The notes: generated by a model not told the origin, from the letters alone. Counted from the first letter of the stretch, positions 29,703 to 39,436 are shown. The stretch: 64,000 bases of DNA from Candidatus Fredericiella danica (GCA_016713335.1 JADJPH010000020.1:10637-74636); one strand, 5' to 3'. A program made the numbers and translations.

Positions 29703-30866
29703 TCACCAGGTCGCAGCAGTGTATTCGGCGACGTGTTGCGTGGCAATGGATTGCCAGCTAAATTCCAGGCTTTTTGTCCGAGCATTGCTGCGCAACTGCT
29801 CGGCGAGTTGAGGATCTTGGGCGATTCGCAACACCGCGCCGGCGGCTGCGGCATCATCTTCCGGCGTGATATAGAGGAGATCCCGTGCGTCGACCAGTTC
29901 CGGCAACGGTTCCTCAGGGGTGGTGGTGACAATGGCACACCCGTTGGCCAATCCCGCCATCAAGGTGCCCCGGCGCAGACTGGCGCCATCTGTATAGGGC
30001 ATCAGGAGGACATCGCAGGCGTTCAAGTCAGCCGCCACTTCCGCATCTTCCTGGTGACCGGTCCACTGCACCCTCTGATCCAGATGGCAGGTGTGGATCA
30101 GTTGTTTGACTTCTTGGAGATACGCATAGTTTGTCGCATCGCTCGCACCGACCTGTTCCCCAATCATCAGCAGGTGCACGTTCGGGCGCGCCTGCGCCAG
30201 ACGCTGGAGGGTTCTGATGAGCATGAGACCGCCCTTGCTCCGGTTGAGAAACCCGAAGTAGGCGACCACCAGCTCTGACTCACTGTAGCCGCGCAGGCGG
30301 CGGCGCGCGAGCCGCTCGGCTGTGCTGAGCGTAACGCCCTGGATGTTGCTCCCAATCGGGATACGGACTGCATATTCTTCCTGACCGGCCAGCGCGCGCC
30401 GGTCTGCTTCATTGGTGACGATCACCAGGTTGGCATCGTGCGCGGCGCGCGTGGTCACCCAGGTCCGCGCCGCATGTCCGGCCTTCGGGAACAAATAGGG
30501 GACGCGCAGATCGTGGTAGGTCCAGGCGACCTGTAGCCCCTGCCGGCGCCACCACCAGGGGGCAAAATTGATCGCCGGGTGCATGGCGTAGGCCGCGGTC
30601 TGATACTGGACATGCAGCCAGTCGACATCCAGGGTGCGCGCCAGATTGGCGATGACGCCCCACGCCGACCAGTCCCAGCGGCGAATGCTCGGCATGACAC
30701 GAATCTGGGAAAGCGTCGCCGCGGCGCCTTGCGACGCGGCCCGCTCACTGGTCAGCACGCTGACCTGCAAGTTGCTCGCTATCAGCGCCTTTGCCAACTC
30801 CTGTGTATACGCCCCAACGCCACCCGGCATCGGCGGGTATTCACCCGTAATGAACATGATATGCAT
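29703..30866 (-). CDS. Glycosyltransferase family 4
   Basis: Intact 387-residue GT-B enzyme. The acceptor lobe begins M-H-I-M-F-I-T-G-E-Y-P-P-M-P-G-G-V-G-A-Y-T, the glycine-rich loop typical of GT4. The donor lobe has A-Y-F-G-F-L-N-R-S-K-G near residue 207, then V-L-L-M-P-Y-T-D-G-A-S-L-R-R-G-T-L-M-A-G-L-A-N-G, where the usual E-x7-E region is modified. This is the first gene of the polysaccharide island, read towards the fasciclin terminator. Sugar specificity is unknown. Confidence 0.85.
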   Translation of the reverse strand: MHIMFITGEYPPMPGGVGAYTQELAKALIASNLQVSVLTSERAASQGAAATLSQIRVMPSIRRWDWSAWGVIANLARTLDVDWLHVQYQTAAYAMHPAINFAPWWWRRQGLQVAWTYHDLRVPYLFPKAGHAARTWVTTRAAHDANLVIVTNEADRRALAGQEEYAVRIPIGSNIQGVTLSTAERLARRRLRGYSESELVVAYFGFLNRSKGGLMLIRTLQRLAQARPNVHLLMIGEQVGASDATNYAYLQEVKQLIHTCHLDQRVQWTGHQEDAEVAADLNACDVLLMPYTDGASLRRGTLMAGLANGCAIVTTTPEEPLPELVDARDLLYITPEDDAAAAGAVLRIAQDPQLAEQLRSNARTKSLEFSWQSIATQHVAEYTAATW

Positions 30867-30926
30867 CAGTTTTGTCGCCTCATGAAGAAGACCCGCGTCT
30901 GACCCCAGGGTTGGTATGGACTGGTT

Positions 30927-31862
30927 TCATGCTTCCAGATGCCTACCAAAGGTGTAGCCGCGGTAGTTTTCTTCGATGAACCCATGTTGCGCGAGCAGAT
31001 TCATTGCCGCCGATGCATTCAGCTTTAGGTGTAGAACGACCTGTGCCAGCCCTTGCTGTGCGGCATCGTTGAGTATTCGTCTGAGCAGCCACCGCCCGAC
31101 GCGTTGATTGCGCCATCTTTCTTCCACCTCCCAATGGGCCAGATAGCCGATTGGAACCAGCGCGTCACCCTCGGCGACTCTGCGCTGCACCAGACGTGCT
31201 TCGGCGATCAACTCGGTGCGGCGGTAGAAGACCTGATAGCGCCGCTCGGCAATGGCGCCACGGAATGCGAGACTTAGCCCGCCCTGGGGCACCACTTCCT
31301 CCAGGGGCGTTCCCAACGGACACTGCATGCAATAATACCGATCCGTAAAGGTGAATCCACGGTTTGTGAGCAGGCGGACATGTTCAGACCAGTCCCCAGG
31401 CAGGATGCCTGCGCCTGCCTGGAAGGAGGGATAACCGGTGCTGATGTGAAACGCCTTGACCTCGACGACGCGGTTGCGGCGCCAGAAAGCTTCCGCCGCA
31501 TCCCACAGCGCGTATGCCACCTCATCGACCAACTCCTGCCGTTGGGGCAACACGGCAAATCGCACCAGCCCAATCGGTTTGTAGTCAGGCAGATCCTGGT
31601 TGTCGTGATCTTGGCCGGCGGCTACGTCGAGGAGACCGGCCAACGAACCTGCGCGCCATGCGCCCAATACAGCCCGCTGCTGCCAGCGCACCGGCAGCAG
31701 TGTGGATGGTTGCGGAGAGAAGAGTTGCTCGTTCAGCTCGCCTTCGTCCATGGCGGCGCTATAGGCTGCGTTTGCCAACTGGCGATTGATGAGCTCAGAC
31801 GCCGCCTGACCATCACTCTGATTCAGATCACGAATGATCAGGCTGGGCGCAAACGGCATCAT
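30927..31862 (-). CDS. GNAT-family N-acetyltransferase-like protein
   Basis: Intact 311-residue protein with the GNAT fold at its C-terminal end: I-G-Y-L-A-H-W-E-V-E-E-R-W-R-N-Q-R-V-G-R-W-L-L-R-R-I is motif A, with the R-x-x-R-V-G-R-W acetyl-CoA loop, and L-K-L-N-A-S-A-A-M-N-L-L-A-Q-H-G-F is motif B. The N-terminal half (V-R-F-A-V-L-P) looks like a second, degenerate GNAT-like domain. Its ATG overlaps the stop of the upstream small membrane protein (ATGA). Possible role: acyl-group decoration of the surface glycan or an unrelated small molecule; not resolvable here. Confidence 0.75.
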   Translation of the reverse strand: MMPFAPSLIIRDLNQSDGQAASELINRQLANAAYSAAMDEGELNEQLFSPQPSTLLPVRWQQRAVLGAWRAGSLAGLLDVAAGQDHDNQDLPDYKPIGLVRFAVLPQRQELVDEVAYALWDAAEAFWRRNRVVEVKAFHISTGYPSFQAGAGILPGDWSEHVRLLTNRGFTFTDRYYCMQCPLGTPLEEVVPQGGLSLAFRGAIAERRYQVFYRRTELIAEARLVQRRVAEGDALVPIGYLAHWEVEERWRNQRVGRWLLRRILNDAAQQGLAQVVLHLKLNASAAMNLLAQHGFIEENYRGYTFGRHLEA

Positions 31863-32312
31863 GATGGTTGATAATGCCGGATCGCGGCCTGTAATGTTTC
31901 CAGTAACATCGCCTGGTCTTCGACTGCCGGTAGGGTCAGTGACTCGACGGCATCCAGGTCAAGCAGATCTTGCGAGGTGCGAGGATGATAAAAGAGCACG
32001 AGATTGGGCAGCAAGCGCCCCCCCGTGTGCACGTTGATGAGTTGGCGAAGTTCCACCTGTCGCACCCCCTGCAGCGGACGCCGCAAGCGGAGCGCACGTT
32101 CGTCAGCCTCGACACGGCTCAGCATATTGAGGATGGCCCAGGCCGTCGCCGCAAGCGCAATCAGAAAAAAGACAACGGCAACGGGATCGAACTGGCCGTT
32201 GATCTGCCATGCCAGGATGATCGCACAGACGGCCGGAATCGCGGCAAATAGGAAGTAGCGCTTGTGGTTGGTATTGGGTCACGCTGCCGGAATGTTCAGA
32301 GCTTTCGTTCAT
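31859..32312 (-). CDS. Small two-helix membrane protein, unknown (one frame break)
   Basis: About 150 residues, not recognised. The N-terminus from ATG 32312 is in one frame for eleven codons; after a break near 32280 the next frame gives N-T-N-H-K-R-Y-F-L-F and two hydrophobic helices, then an Arg-rich soluble domain (R-L-R-R-P-L-Q-G-V-R-Q-V-E-L) to the stop. The soluble part has alternating hydrophobic strands and could be a PH-like domain, but this is a guess. It is coupled to the GNAT gene by an ATGA overlap and follows the LysE gene by 14 bp. Confidence 0.6.
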
Positions 32313-32326
32313 GACGTTGCACTCGT

Positions 32327-32947
32327 TCAGGCAAGGAATAGGGTGAGCACGCTCCACAACAGTAGACCGCCAAAGAGGCACAACAGGGCGCCGCTGAGCA
32401 TGAGCAGGCGCTGATACCAGAGATCATTCAAGTAGCGGCGCCCGCCGGCAACGCCAAAGGCCACCGCGATTTTACCACCCACCAGGAGCACGTAGAAGCC
32501 GGCCAGAAACGCGGCGGCATTCAGCGGACTGATGCGCCAGGCATGCGTCAAAGTCGGGCTGCCGACGGCGATCCAAAAAAGCCAGGGGTGGGGACTGAGC
32601 AGATTCACCAGCATGCCATGCCACAGATCGACGTTTGCCGTAGCCGGCTCACCACCCAGCGCTTGCAGCGTGGCGCCTTTGGCGCTCCGCATGGTTTCGA
32701 CCCCGAGATAGATGAGAAACAAACCACCGATCACGGTCAACGCCATTTCCAACCAGGGGGGCATGGCATTGAACAAGAGCAGGGTGATGACAATGATGGG
32801 CAGATCGCTCAATAGCGGGGCGATCGCCACGCGTGCCCCCGCTGCAAAACCACGCGACAACGTCCGCGTGACGACAAGTGTCAGCAGGGGACCCGGCGTA
32901 ATGCCCGCACTCAGGCCCAGGCTGAGCCCCGCCAATAGACTCGTCAT
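32327..32947 (-). CDS. LysE-family translocator
   Basis: Intact membrane transporter of about 206 residues. The conserved N-terminus G-L-S-A-G-I-T-P-G-P-L-L-T-L-V is the LysE/RhtB signature, followed by six hydrophobic helices including F-L-I-Y-L-G-V-E-T-M and N-L-L-S-P-H-P-W-L-F-W. Family members export amino acids or related small molecules. The start ATG at 32947 overlaps the stop of the GT2 gene (ATGA), so translation is probably coupled; an open extension to 33100 is the shadow of that gene. Substrate is unknown. Confidence 0.88.
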   Translation of the reverse strand: MTSLLAGLSLGLSAGITPGPLLTLVVTRTLSRGFAAGARVAIAPLLSDLPIIVITLLLFNAMPPWLEMALTVIGGLFLIYLGVETMRSAKGATLQALGGEPATANVDLWHGMLVNLLSPHPWLFWIAVGSPTLTHAWRISPLNAAAFLAGFYVLLVGGKIAVAFGVAGGRRYLNDLWYQRLLMLSGALLCLFGGLLLWSVLTLFLA

Positions 32948-33972
32948 CTTGACTCCTTGTGCGCTTGCTTCACCTGGGCGCCGGGCGCCAGGTGTCGATA
33001 GCGTGCAGGCACCTGCCACGGCGCCACCATAGGCTGCATCCACCGCCGCCAGTTTTCGACATCTTCGATCCGGCGCTGCACCTCGCGGCGTTTGCTCCAC
33101 ACGGTTGGTAGACCTGCCAGTCCGGCAAGCCGGCCCCGGAGCGAGGCGAGATCGCCGCGTTGGATCACGCCATAGCCGACTGCCATGGCGTCATAACCGG
33201 CGATGAAGGGCAACCACAGCGCCAACCATGGTTCTGGCATGTTTTTTGCGATTAACCAGACCTTATTTCTGCCCAACAGGAACCGTTTGCGCGGCGATGC
33301 ATCACCGAACGTAGCGGAGTGGGCATGGAGGATACGCGCCTGCGGTTGATAAAGGCAACGCCAGCCGGCCAGCCGGGCGCGCCAGGCCAGGTCGACATCT
33401 TCCATATAGATAAAGTAGCTGGGGTCAAAGACGCCGACTTGCTCCAGCATGCGCTTTGAGTAGAGCGCTGAGCCTGCGCACGGACCGAAGATCTCGCGGA
33501 CGGCGGTCTCCGCCGGGTCGTCCATCTCGCCCCCGCGCCAGTCCCAGGCGATGCCGGTCCAGTCCACGGCAATTCCCGCCGAGTCAATCGTGCCGGGGCG
33601 GCCCAGCGAGAGCATTTTCGCCGCCACCATCCCCACCCTCGGCGCAAGGTCTACCGTAGACACCAGCCTGGCAAGCCATTCCGGCTCCGGGACGGTGTCG
33701 TTGTTGAGCATGGCGACCCAGTCGGTGGTTGCCGCCGCAATCCCCTGGTTGCAGGCAACCGCAAAGCCTCTATTTTCCGTATTTCGGATCACGCGGAGGT
33801 GAAGCCCATACGCGCGGCTGCTCTCTTCCATCAGTTGAACTGAGTTGTCGGTAGAACCATTGTCGACGAAGATCAATTCGAAGTCGCGCAATGTTTGCTG
33901 GGCAAGGGCTGCCATGAGACCGGGCAGGTGTCGGTTTCCGTTCCAGTTAACGACGATGATACTGACTTGCAT
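32944..33972 (-). CDS. Glycosyltransferase family 2, rhamnosyltransferase-like
   Basis: Intact 342-residue GT2. S-I-I-V-V-N-W-N-G-N, L-I-F-V-D-N-G-S-T-D-N-S and N-R-G-F-A-V-A-C-N-Q-G-I form the nucleotide-binding lobe; M-L-N-N-D-T-V-P-E is the metal-binding region; G-P-C-A-G-S-A-L-Y and Y-M-E-D-V-D-L-A-W-R lie in the acceptor lobe, followed by G-R-N-K-V-W-L-I-A-K-N, a motif shared with the GT2 at 20134-21359. The shared motif suggests the two are paralogues acting on similar glycans. It precedes lysE on the same transcript. Confidence 0.9.
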   Translation of the reverse strand: MQVSIIVVNWNGNRHLPGLMAALAQQTLRDFELIFVDNGSTDNSVQLMEESSRAYGLHLRVIRNTENRGFAVACNQGIAAATTDWVAMLNNDTVPEPEWLARLVSTVDLAPRVGMVAAKMLSLGRPGTIDSAGIAVDWTGIAWDWRGGEMDDPAETAVREIFGPCAGSALYSKRMLEQVGVFDPSYFIYMEDVDLAWRARLAGWRCLYQPQARILHAHSATFGDASPRKRFLLGRNKVWLIAKNMPEPWLALWLPFIAGYDAMAVGYGVIQRGDLASLRGRLAGLAGLPTVWSKRREVQRRIEDVENWRRWMQPMVAPWQVPARYRHLAPGAQVKQAHKESR

Positions 33973-34004
33973 GGTGATGGTCTCTCAATGGATGACAATG
34001 AGGG

Positions 34005-35124
34005 CTACTGCCCCACAAGATAGCGTTGTAACGTCGTCGCCAGTTGCGCCCGCAACACGTCCGCCGAGTAGAACGTGGCAACAGTGTCTCTGCCGGCGCG
34101 GGAAATCCGTTCCCAGAGAAATGGATCTTCATGTAGTGCGACGATGGCGCTGCCAAGCTCGGCGGCGGTGTCTGCGACCAGGATGTTGAAGCCCTGGGCG
34201 ACGGGTAGCCCCTCCGCACCCAACCGGGTCGTCACGACCGGCACACCGTAGGCCATGCTGTCGATCACTTTGTTTTTGATGCCGGCGCCGTAGCGTAGCG
34301 GCGCCGGCGCCACACGCACCTGTGCCATGATCGGCGTCAGATCAGCCATGTGTCCGGTGACAAAGACGTTGGCGTTTGCCAGTGCCTTGATCGAGGCCGG
34401 CGGAAACCCGCCCACCAGCCATACCGGCAGCCCCGGCAACTGCGCCCAGACGGTCGGCATCACCTCCCGCACCAGGTAACGCGCACTGTCGACGTTGGGG
34501 GCGTGCTGAAAGTTGCCGAGAAACAAAACGCCGCGGCGCAGTTCAAAGGGCGTCAGACGGGGGTGTAGCGGATGCATGCTGGGGATGACGTCGACCGACG
34601 CGTGCGGCAGCCACCGCTTTAGGATCCGGCGTTCGTCTTCACTGATTGCCCAGGTGTGCGTGGCGTGCCACGCTGCGCAGTTCGATTCGGAAAATATTTA
34701 CAGCATGCGCCAGCAATACAGCATCGCGCTCACGCCAGGCGCGGCGTCCTTCGCGCAAATAGGCGAGGTCGACGGTGTCATAGATCGTGATGGGGCGTCC
34801 AGGCTTGCGCGGCACTACATCGAGCAAGTGCTCGGCCGCTTCAAAGCCGTTAAAGAGGATGGCGTCAAAGCGTGCGGCATTGGCCTGAAGCCAGGTCCGG
34901 CTCTCGACGACGGCCGGCGTCTCAATCCCAAGTGCGCGCAGCGCCTGCCAATCTTCGGCTAGCCGATCCTCGGCGCCTGGGGCGCTCGTGGCGCGCCACG
35001 GGACAAACGTGACCGAAAAGCCCAGTTCGATCATCAGGTGCATCAGCCGCACGATGCGCCGCGCCCCACCGTCGATTTCCGGTGAGGGCACATGGGCGCT
35101 GATAACCAGGATCTTTGCGCCCAT
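34005..35124 (-). CDS. Glycosyltransferase family 4 (one frame break)
   Basis: GT-B enzyme of about 370 residues split near 34640-34660. The first part has I-L-V-I-S-A-H-V-P-S-P-E-I-D-G-G-A-R-R-I for the acceptor lobe and I-T-I-Y-D-T-V-D-L; the second has V-L-F-L-G-N-F-Q-H-A-P-N-V-D-S, then V-A-P-L-R-Y-G-A-G-I-K-N-K-V-I-D-S-M-A-Y-G-V-P-V-V-T-T, which is the donor-binding region of the GT4 subgroup with G-x-G-x-K-x-K. The two halves lie in the right order and distance. Its start overlaps the stop of the coiled-coil gene upstream (35124). Confidence 0.83.
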
Positions 35125-35809
35125 CAAGTGGCCTGCTGGGGTGGGGAATTGGCTTCGATTGCGGTCAGACGATGCTCCAATGTCCGGATCGCAGCGGCGA
35201 GCACCTGGTGCTCTTCGTGCAAGGCGAGGATGCGATCCCCATAGAGCCGGTTGATCGCCGCCTGGCGATCGGCTAATTGATTTACATAATACAGGGCGAG
35301 GCTGTGAAACGATGTTCGCAGCGGCCGTGTGACGCCGGCAAAGGCGCCTTTGCCCTCATCGTGCATCGCCAATCTGAGTTCCAGTGCATCCAGTTGCATG
35401 GCCCCCTCCAACTCAGCCGACACCTCCGTCCAATCCGCATCGCCGGCGTCAACTGGCGCGCCGCCCCTCGCGCCATCGGGCGCGGCGGCGACGCCTGGGG
35501 GCGCCTCGTTAGGAGCACGCTGAGCAAGGTAACTGACCGACTTTCTCAGTTCGAGTTCCTGTGCCGCCAACTGGCGCGCCATCTCCTGCAACAACGCCAA
35601 CAACATGTCATCCAGTTGAAAGGTGCGGGTTGCCAATGCGCCATAGTCAGGTTTTTGCCGCTGTGGGTCGAGGAGTTCCCGCGCGAGGCGTTGGCAAACT
35701 TTCGGATTGACTGGATGCTGGCGCCAAGATCGCTACGAGGAATCGATCCTTGGAGCAACGCCAACTCAATATCTGTAAGGACCTGCTCGACTGTAATCGA
35801 ACTTGTCAT
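35124..35809 (-). CDS. Predicted helical protein of the glycan island, unknown (one frame break)
   Basis: About 228 residues, not recognised. The N-terminal 55 residues (I-T-V-E-Q-V-L-T-D-I-E-L-A-L-L-Q-G) read in one frame from ATG 35809; after a break near 35640 the other frame gives a Leu/Gln-rich helix (M-L-L-A-L-L-Q-E-M-A-R-Q-L), a Pro/Ala linker, and a final helical region with Y-V-N-Q-L-A-D-R-Q-A-A-I-N-R-L-Y and heptad-like spacing. No signal peptide. It overlaps both flanking glycosyltransferase genes by a few bases, so a scaffold or chain-length role is conceivable but only inferred from position. Confidence 0.55.
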
Positions 35810-38145
35810 TGCCGCGCTCCCTGTTGAGCCAGTGTGGCCTGATAGAGTTCCGCAAAGCTGCGCGCCATCTGCACGTAGGTAAAGCGCTCCAGCAGCCGCT
35901 GCCTTCCTGCAAGACCATAGTCATGCAGCAGACGCGGGTTGCGCAGTAGCTTCACAATTGCCTCGGCAAGTTGTGCTGGCGCCTCGGGATCGACGAGTAG
36001 ACCGGTGACTCCGTTCTCCACCACCTCCGGCACGCCACCGGTGGTACAGCCGATGACGGCCTTGCCGTAATTCATCGCTTCGAGATAGATCAAGCCAAAC
36101 GACTCGTAAAGGGATGGCGCCAAAAAGAGATCGCAGCGCTGATAGAGCGTTTGCAGTTCCTCTTCACTAACGGCGCCGGTGAACTGGACATTTGCCAATG
36201 CTGTAGGGTGCTCACGTGCGAAGTAGTCCGGGTACGAAAAGCCGGTGCGTGGCTGGAAACCATCCGCCACACTGTTGTCGGCGCCTGCGATGACAAAGTG
36301 AACACCGGGCAGATGTTGAAGCACGCGTGGAATGGCAGCAAACAAGTCGAGGATTCCTTTGCGCTTTTCGAGACGGCCCACATAGAGGATGGTGGCCTTT
36401 TCCAATGCTGCTGTAGGCGCAACGGGGCGCACTTCTGCTTCCGTCACCGGGATGATGCCATGCGGAATCACGCGATATGCCGGGACTTTGGGAAGATCAG
36501 ACAGATGATAGACCGATTGGAGCGCCTTGACGGTGGCGTTTGAGTTGGGCGCCAGCGCAGCCGCGCGTGCAATGAGCGCCTGTTCTAGTTCGCCCACCGC
36601 ACGGAAATCGTCATGCAAATTATGTTGCAATTCAGATACCTGACGCAGTGCGGTTTGTGGACGGACGACGACGGGCAACAGGCCACTAGTGACCGTCACC
36701 AGGCCATCAAGACCCCAGACCGGCGAGTCCACAATTTCGATGCCGTCGTTTGCTTGCAGACGGAGCACCTTTTCATGGACAGAATGGCTGTAGTTCAGCA
36801 GTTGGTGCGTCTTGGGGAGCGTGCGATATTGCGGGTAGCGGATCCGTGACGCAGGAATGCGATGAAGATAGGCGCCGCCGGCGAAGACGGTCTGTTCACG
36901 GGCACCTTCGGCGACCACATGGATCGTATGGCCGAGTTCAAACAGTCCTTGGGCCATGAGCTGTGTGTGCCGCCCCACCCCCTCGGATTGGAGCGGGGGG
37001 TATGCCGCACTCAGCAGGCAAATTCGAAGCGGGGCCGTGGGAAAGGCAATTTGCGGAGTCGCACCGGTCACAGGATCGAACGCGGTGCGGCTGGGGTTTC
37101 CGGCGGGAAACCGGACGACCTTTGGCGGCGCCTGCGCAGGCCCCTGGTCTGGGCTAGAGGGCTGGCCTCCAATGCCTGCAGCAACCGGCATCAGGCGCGG
37201 GGCGCCCCACAACCCGGCCGGAATGCCCGCTGCCCAGCCACGGGTTTCTCCTATCCACATCCTCACGACCTGGCCTATCGAAAAAACACCCTGCTGGTGC
37301 TGTTGAACTCCCCAGAGAAAGCGCCCATGCATCAGGTAGAGGCAGCGCAACCCGATTTTGGACCAGTCTTCGCGGGTGCGGCGGCCATGCTGGAGTGTAA
37401 AATAGAGCGCGGCTTTGGTCAGGATCCACCACCGGGCAGTCTGCTTGTGCACCTCGCGATAGCGGCTTGATGCCGGCGCGTGGTAGACAACCGCCTCATG
37501 GACCGGTTGCACGAGTTTGCCGGCGGCCGCCAGGCGCAGACAGAGGTCGGTCTCGTCGTAGACCCATTCGTAGAATTCGTCAAAACCGCCGATGTCGAGC
37601 AACGCCTGGCGCCGCATGGCCATGTTTGTCCCCATCACCCGCGGTGCAAGCGCACGACCTAGCCGGGGTGAAGTCAGCCCCTGGAGCCAACTGTCGCGCA
37701 CGTCGACGGCCTCGGCCAGGCTGCTGGCGACGCCTAATCTGAACTGTACTTCGGCATGGGGCGGGTCGATCCGAAAGACGGCGCCACCGGTGGCGTCGAC
37801 CTGGGGGTCGACAAAGACCGCAGCGAGTTGCGCAAGCCAGTTCACGCTCGGGGAGGCATCGTCGTCGATAAAGGCCACGATCTCGCCCGTGGCGGCCTGA
37901 ATGCCCAGGTTGCGTGAGTGACCGAGATTCGCCACCGGGCAGCGAATGACTCGGAGACGGTCGGCAAATGGCGCCAGCATGGCGAGTGTATCATCCTGGG
38001 TTGGGCCAACCACGACAATCACCTCGAAGTCGCGATAGCTTTGTTGTTCGAGGCCGCGCAACAGGGTGCGCAGTGGTCTAGCGCGATCGGTCGTGTTGAT
38101 GACGACGGAAAAGGTGGGCACCGGCTTGAAATCAGGCGCAGTCAT
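35806..38145 (-). CDS. Bifunctional glycosyltransferase, GT2-GT4 fusion
   Basis: About 779 residues in one unbroken frame, so the fusion is not an assembly artefact. Residues 8-235 are a GT2 domain: S-V-V-I-N-T-T-D-R-A-R-P, V-I-V-V-V-G-P, A-F-I-D-D-D-A-S-P for the D-D-D metal site, and Y-D-E-T-D-L-C-L-R. A linker of about 70 residues follows. From about 375 a GT4 domain runs to the end: I-C-L-L-S-A-A-Y-P-P-L-Q-S-E-G-V-G-R-H, I-L-Y-V-G-R-L-E-K-R-K-G and A-P-S-L-Y-E-S-F-G-L-I-Y-L-E-A-M. The GT2 likely adds one sugar and the GT4 the next. ATG 38145 is preferred to the frame opening at 38184. Confidence 0.88.
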   Translation of the reverse strand: MTAPDFKPVPTFSVVINTTDRARPLRTLLRGLEQQSYRDFEVIVVVGPTQDDTLAMLAPFADRLRVIRCPVANLGHSRNLGIQAATGEIVAFIDDDASPSVNWLAQLAAVFVDPQVDATGGAVFRIDPPHAEVQFRLGVASSLAEAVDVRDSWLQGLTSPRLGRALAPRVMGTNMAMRRQALLDIGGFDEFYEWVYDETDLCLRLAAAGKLVQPVHEAVVYHAPASSRYREVHKQTARWWILTKAALYFTLQHGRRTREDWSKIGLRCLYLMHGRFLWGVQQHQQGVFSIGQVVRMWIGETRGWAAGIPAGLWGAPRLMPVAAGIGGQPSSPDQGPAQAPPKVVRFPAGNPSRTAFDPVTGATPQIAFPTAPLRICLLSAAYPPLQSEGVGRHTQLMAQGLFELGHTIHVVAEGAREQTVFAGGAYLHRIPASRIRYPQYRTLPKTHQLLNYSHSVHEKVLRLQANDGIEIVDSPVWGLDGLVTVTSGLLPVVVRPQTALRQVSELQHNLHDDFRAVGELEQALIARAAALAPNSNATVKALQSVYHLSDLPKVPAYRVIPHGIIPVTEAEVRPVAPTAALEKATILYVGRLEKRKGILDLFAAIPRVLQHLPGVHFVIAGADNSVADGFQPRTGFSYPDYFAREHPTALANVQFTGAVSEEELQTLYQRCDLFLAPSLYESFGLIYLEAMNYGKAVIGCTTGGVPEVVENGVTGLLVDPEAPAQLAEAIVKLLRNPRLLHDYGLAGRQRLLERFTYVQMARSFAELYQATLAQQGARQ

Positions 38146-39313
38146 ATGCCGACAGCCACTCCAAGAGGCGCGTGCGTCCGCCAATGCCGCGGCGATGGCT
38201 GGCCCGCCGGGTGAGATCTGTCCCTGCCACGCGGTCCATCGCTGGAAGAAGGTATTGGTCTACCATCCTTGACCAGGGCGCGTCCGGATACGAATTCGCC
38301 ATCAATGTCTGCGCAACGCCGAAAGCGTCGCGTTGCAGGGCTGCGAAGCCTTCCGCAACGATCCGGTCGCGTACAGGATCTGCGGGCTCCGGTAAATCGC
38401 CTTGCCGCCGGGCCAGAATATTGTCCAGGTTGCGCAGCGTGGTGCGTGCGCCGATGATGCGCGCCGCGGCAAGAAAGGGTGACATTTCGGCCTGGGCCGC
38501 TGCCGTCTCTGCGGGGAAGAATGCCAGCAACTCGTCGCGCGTCATTTGCTTGGCGACGAATCGATACCGCATCCGGGTATGGTTGGCCCAATAGAGCAAT
38601 GGGTCCCGGTCCCATTCACGACTGCTGGCGAGATGGGTGGCCATTGCGTCGGGGGTGACCACGATCTCCCACCCATGTTGCCGGGCGCGCCGGCAATAGT
38701 CTGTCTCCTCGTAATAGGCTGGATAGAAACCCTCATCGAATTCGCCGATGGCCGGCCATGCCGTCCGGCGCATGGCAAAGACTGCACCCGTGACATAGTC
38801 GACCGGGGTTGTTTGCTCTGGGACCTGCAACAGGTGCCGCCCAACTGCCAACGGCATCTCCAACCGCGCGCCTGCGTGTTCGACGGCGCCGGCTGCGCTG
38901 TAGATGACGCAGCCGGCGATTGCGATCCGTTCATCCAGGGCTAGTGCAGCGATGAGCCCGTCCAGCCAGCCGGGATGCACAATGCAGTCTTGATTCAGCA
39001 ACACCAGCACGTCACCGGTTGCGGCTCGCAACCCGGCGTTGACGCCGCCGGCAAAGCCCAGATTAACTGGTTCGCGTAGGAGTTGCACATCCTCAAAGTG
39101 GTGGGTGACAAGCGCCGCACTCGCATCGGGCGATGCATTGTCGACGCAGATCACTTCGGCAAGGTGCGCCCCGCTATGGGTGGTGACGGCTGCAAGGCAG
39201 GAAAGGATCACGGATTCACCCCGCCAGAGCGGAATGATGACCGATACCTGCGGCGATACCTTTGTTGTCGGTGTAGCTTCTGGGTCGACGCGGCCAGATG
39301 AATGCATGTCCAT
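38132..39313 (-). CDS. Glycosyltransferase family 2
   Basis: Intact GT2 of about 393 residues. S-V-I-I-P-L-W-R-G, V-I-C-V-D-N-A-S-P-D-A-S and N-L-G-F-A-G-G-V-N-A-G mark the first lobe, L-L-N-Q-D-C is the metal-binding region, and Y-Y-E-E-T-D-Y-C-R-R-A-R the acceptor lobe; a helical tail of about 120 residues follows. The frame is open far upstream (to 39940) but that part is the shadow of the divergent gene at 39467; ATG 39313 gives a natural N-terminus. It is the first gene of the minus-strand half of the island, with a 153-bp divergent spacer ahead of it. Confidence 0.88.
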   Translation of the reverse strand: MDMHSSGRVDPEATPTTKVSPQVSVIIPLWRGESVILSCLAAVTTHSGAHLAEVICVDNASPDASAALVTHHFEDVQLLREPVNLGFAGGVNAGLRAATGDVLVLLNQDCIVHPGWLDGLIAALALDERIAIAGCVIYSAAGAVEHAGARLEMPLAVGRHLLQVPEQTTPVDYVTGAVFAMRRTAWPAIGEFDEGFYPAYYEETDYCRRARQHGWEIVVTPDAMATHLASSREWDRDPLLYWANHTRMRYRFVAKQMTRDELLAFFPAETAAAQAEMSPFLAAARIIGARTTLRNLDNILARRQGDLPEPADPVRDRIVAEGFAALQRDAFGVAQTLMANSYPDAPWSRMVDQYLLPAMDRVAGTDLTRRASHRRGIGGRTRLLEWLSAYDCA

Positions 39314-39407
39314 CACCGCTATCCTAACCGCGTCGCCATGCCCATGCAAGCCTGCCGGTCTATCATGGTGGATTTCACATTGCCCTTCCACGCGCGCGGT
39401 GCGTGAT

Positions 39408-39436
39408 TTGCGACGGCCTGTCACGTCCGCTAAAAT
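39408..39436 (+). promoter_or_regulatory. Candidate promoter of plus-strand glycan genes
   Basis: TTGCGA at 39408-39413 and TAAAAT at 39431-39436 with the optimal 17-bp spacer, about 30 bp before the ATG at 39467. Transcription would start near 39443, inside a G-rich tract (GGG, GGGGG and GG runs at 39446-39463). Confidence 0.55.
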
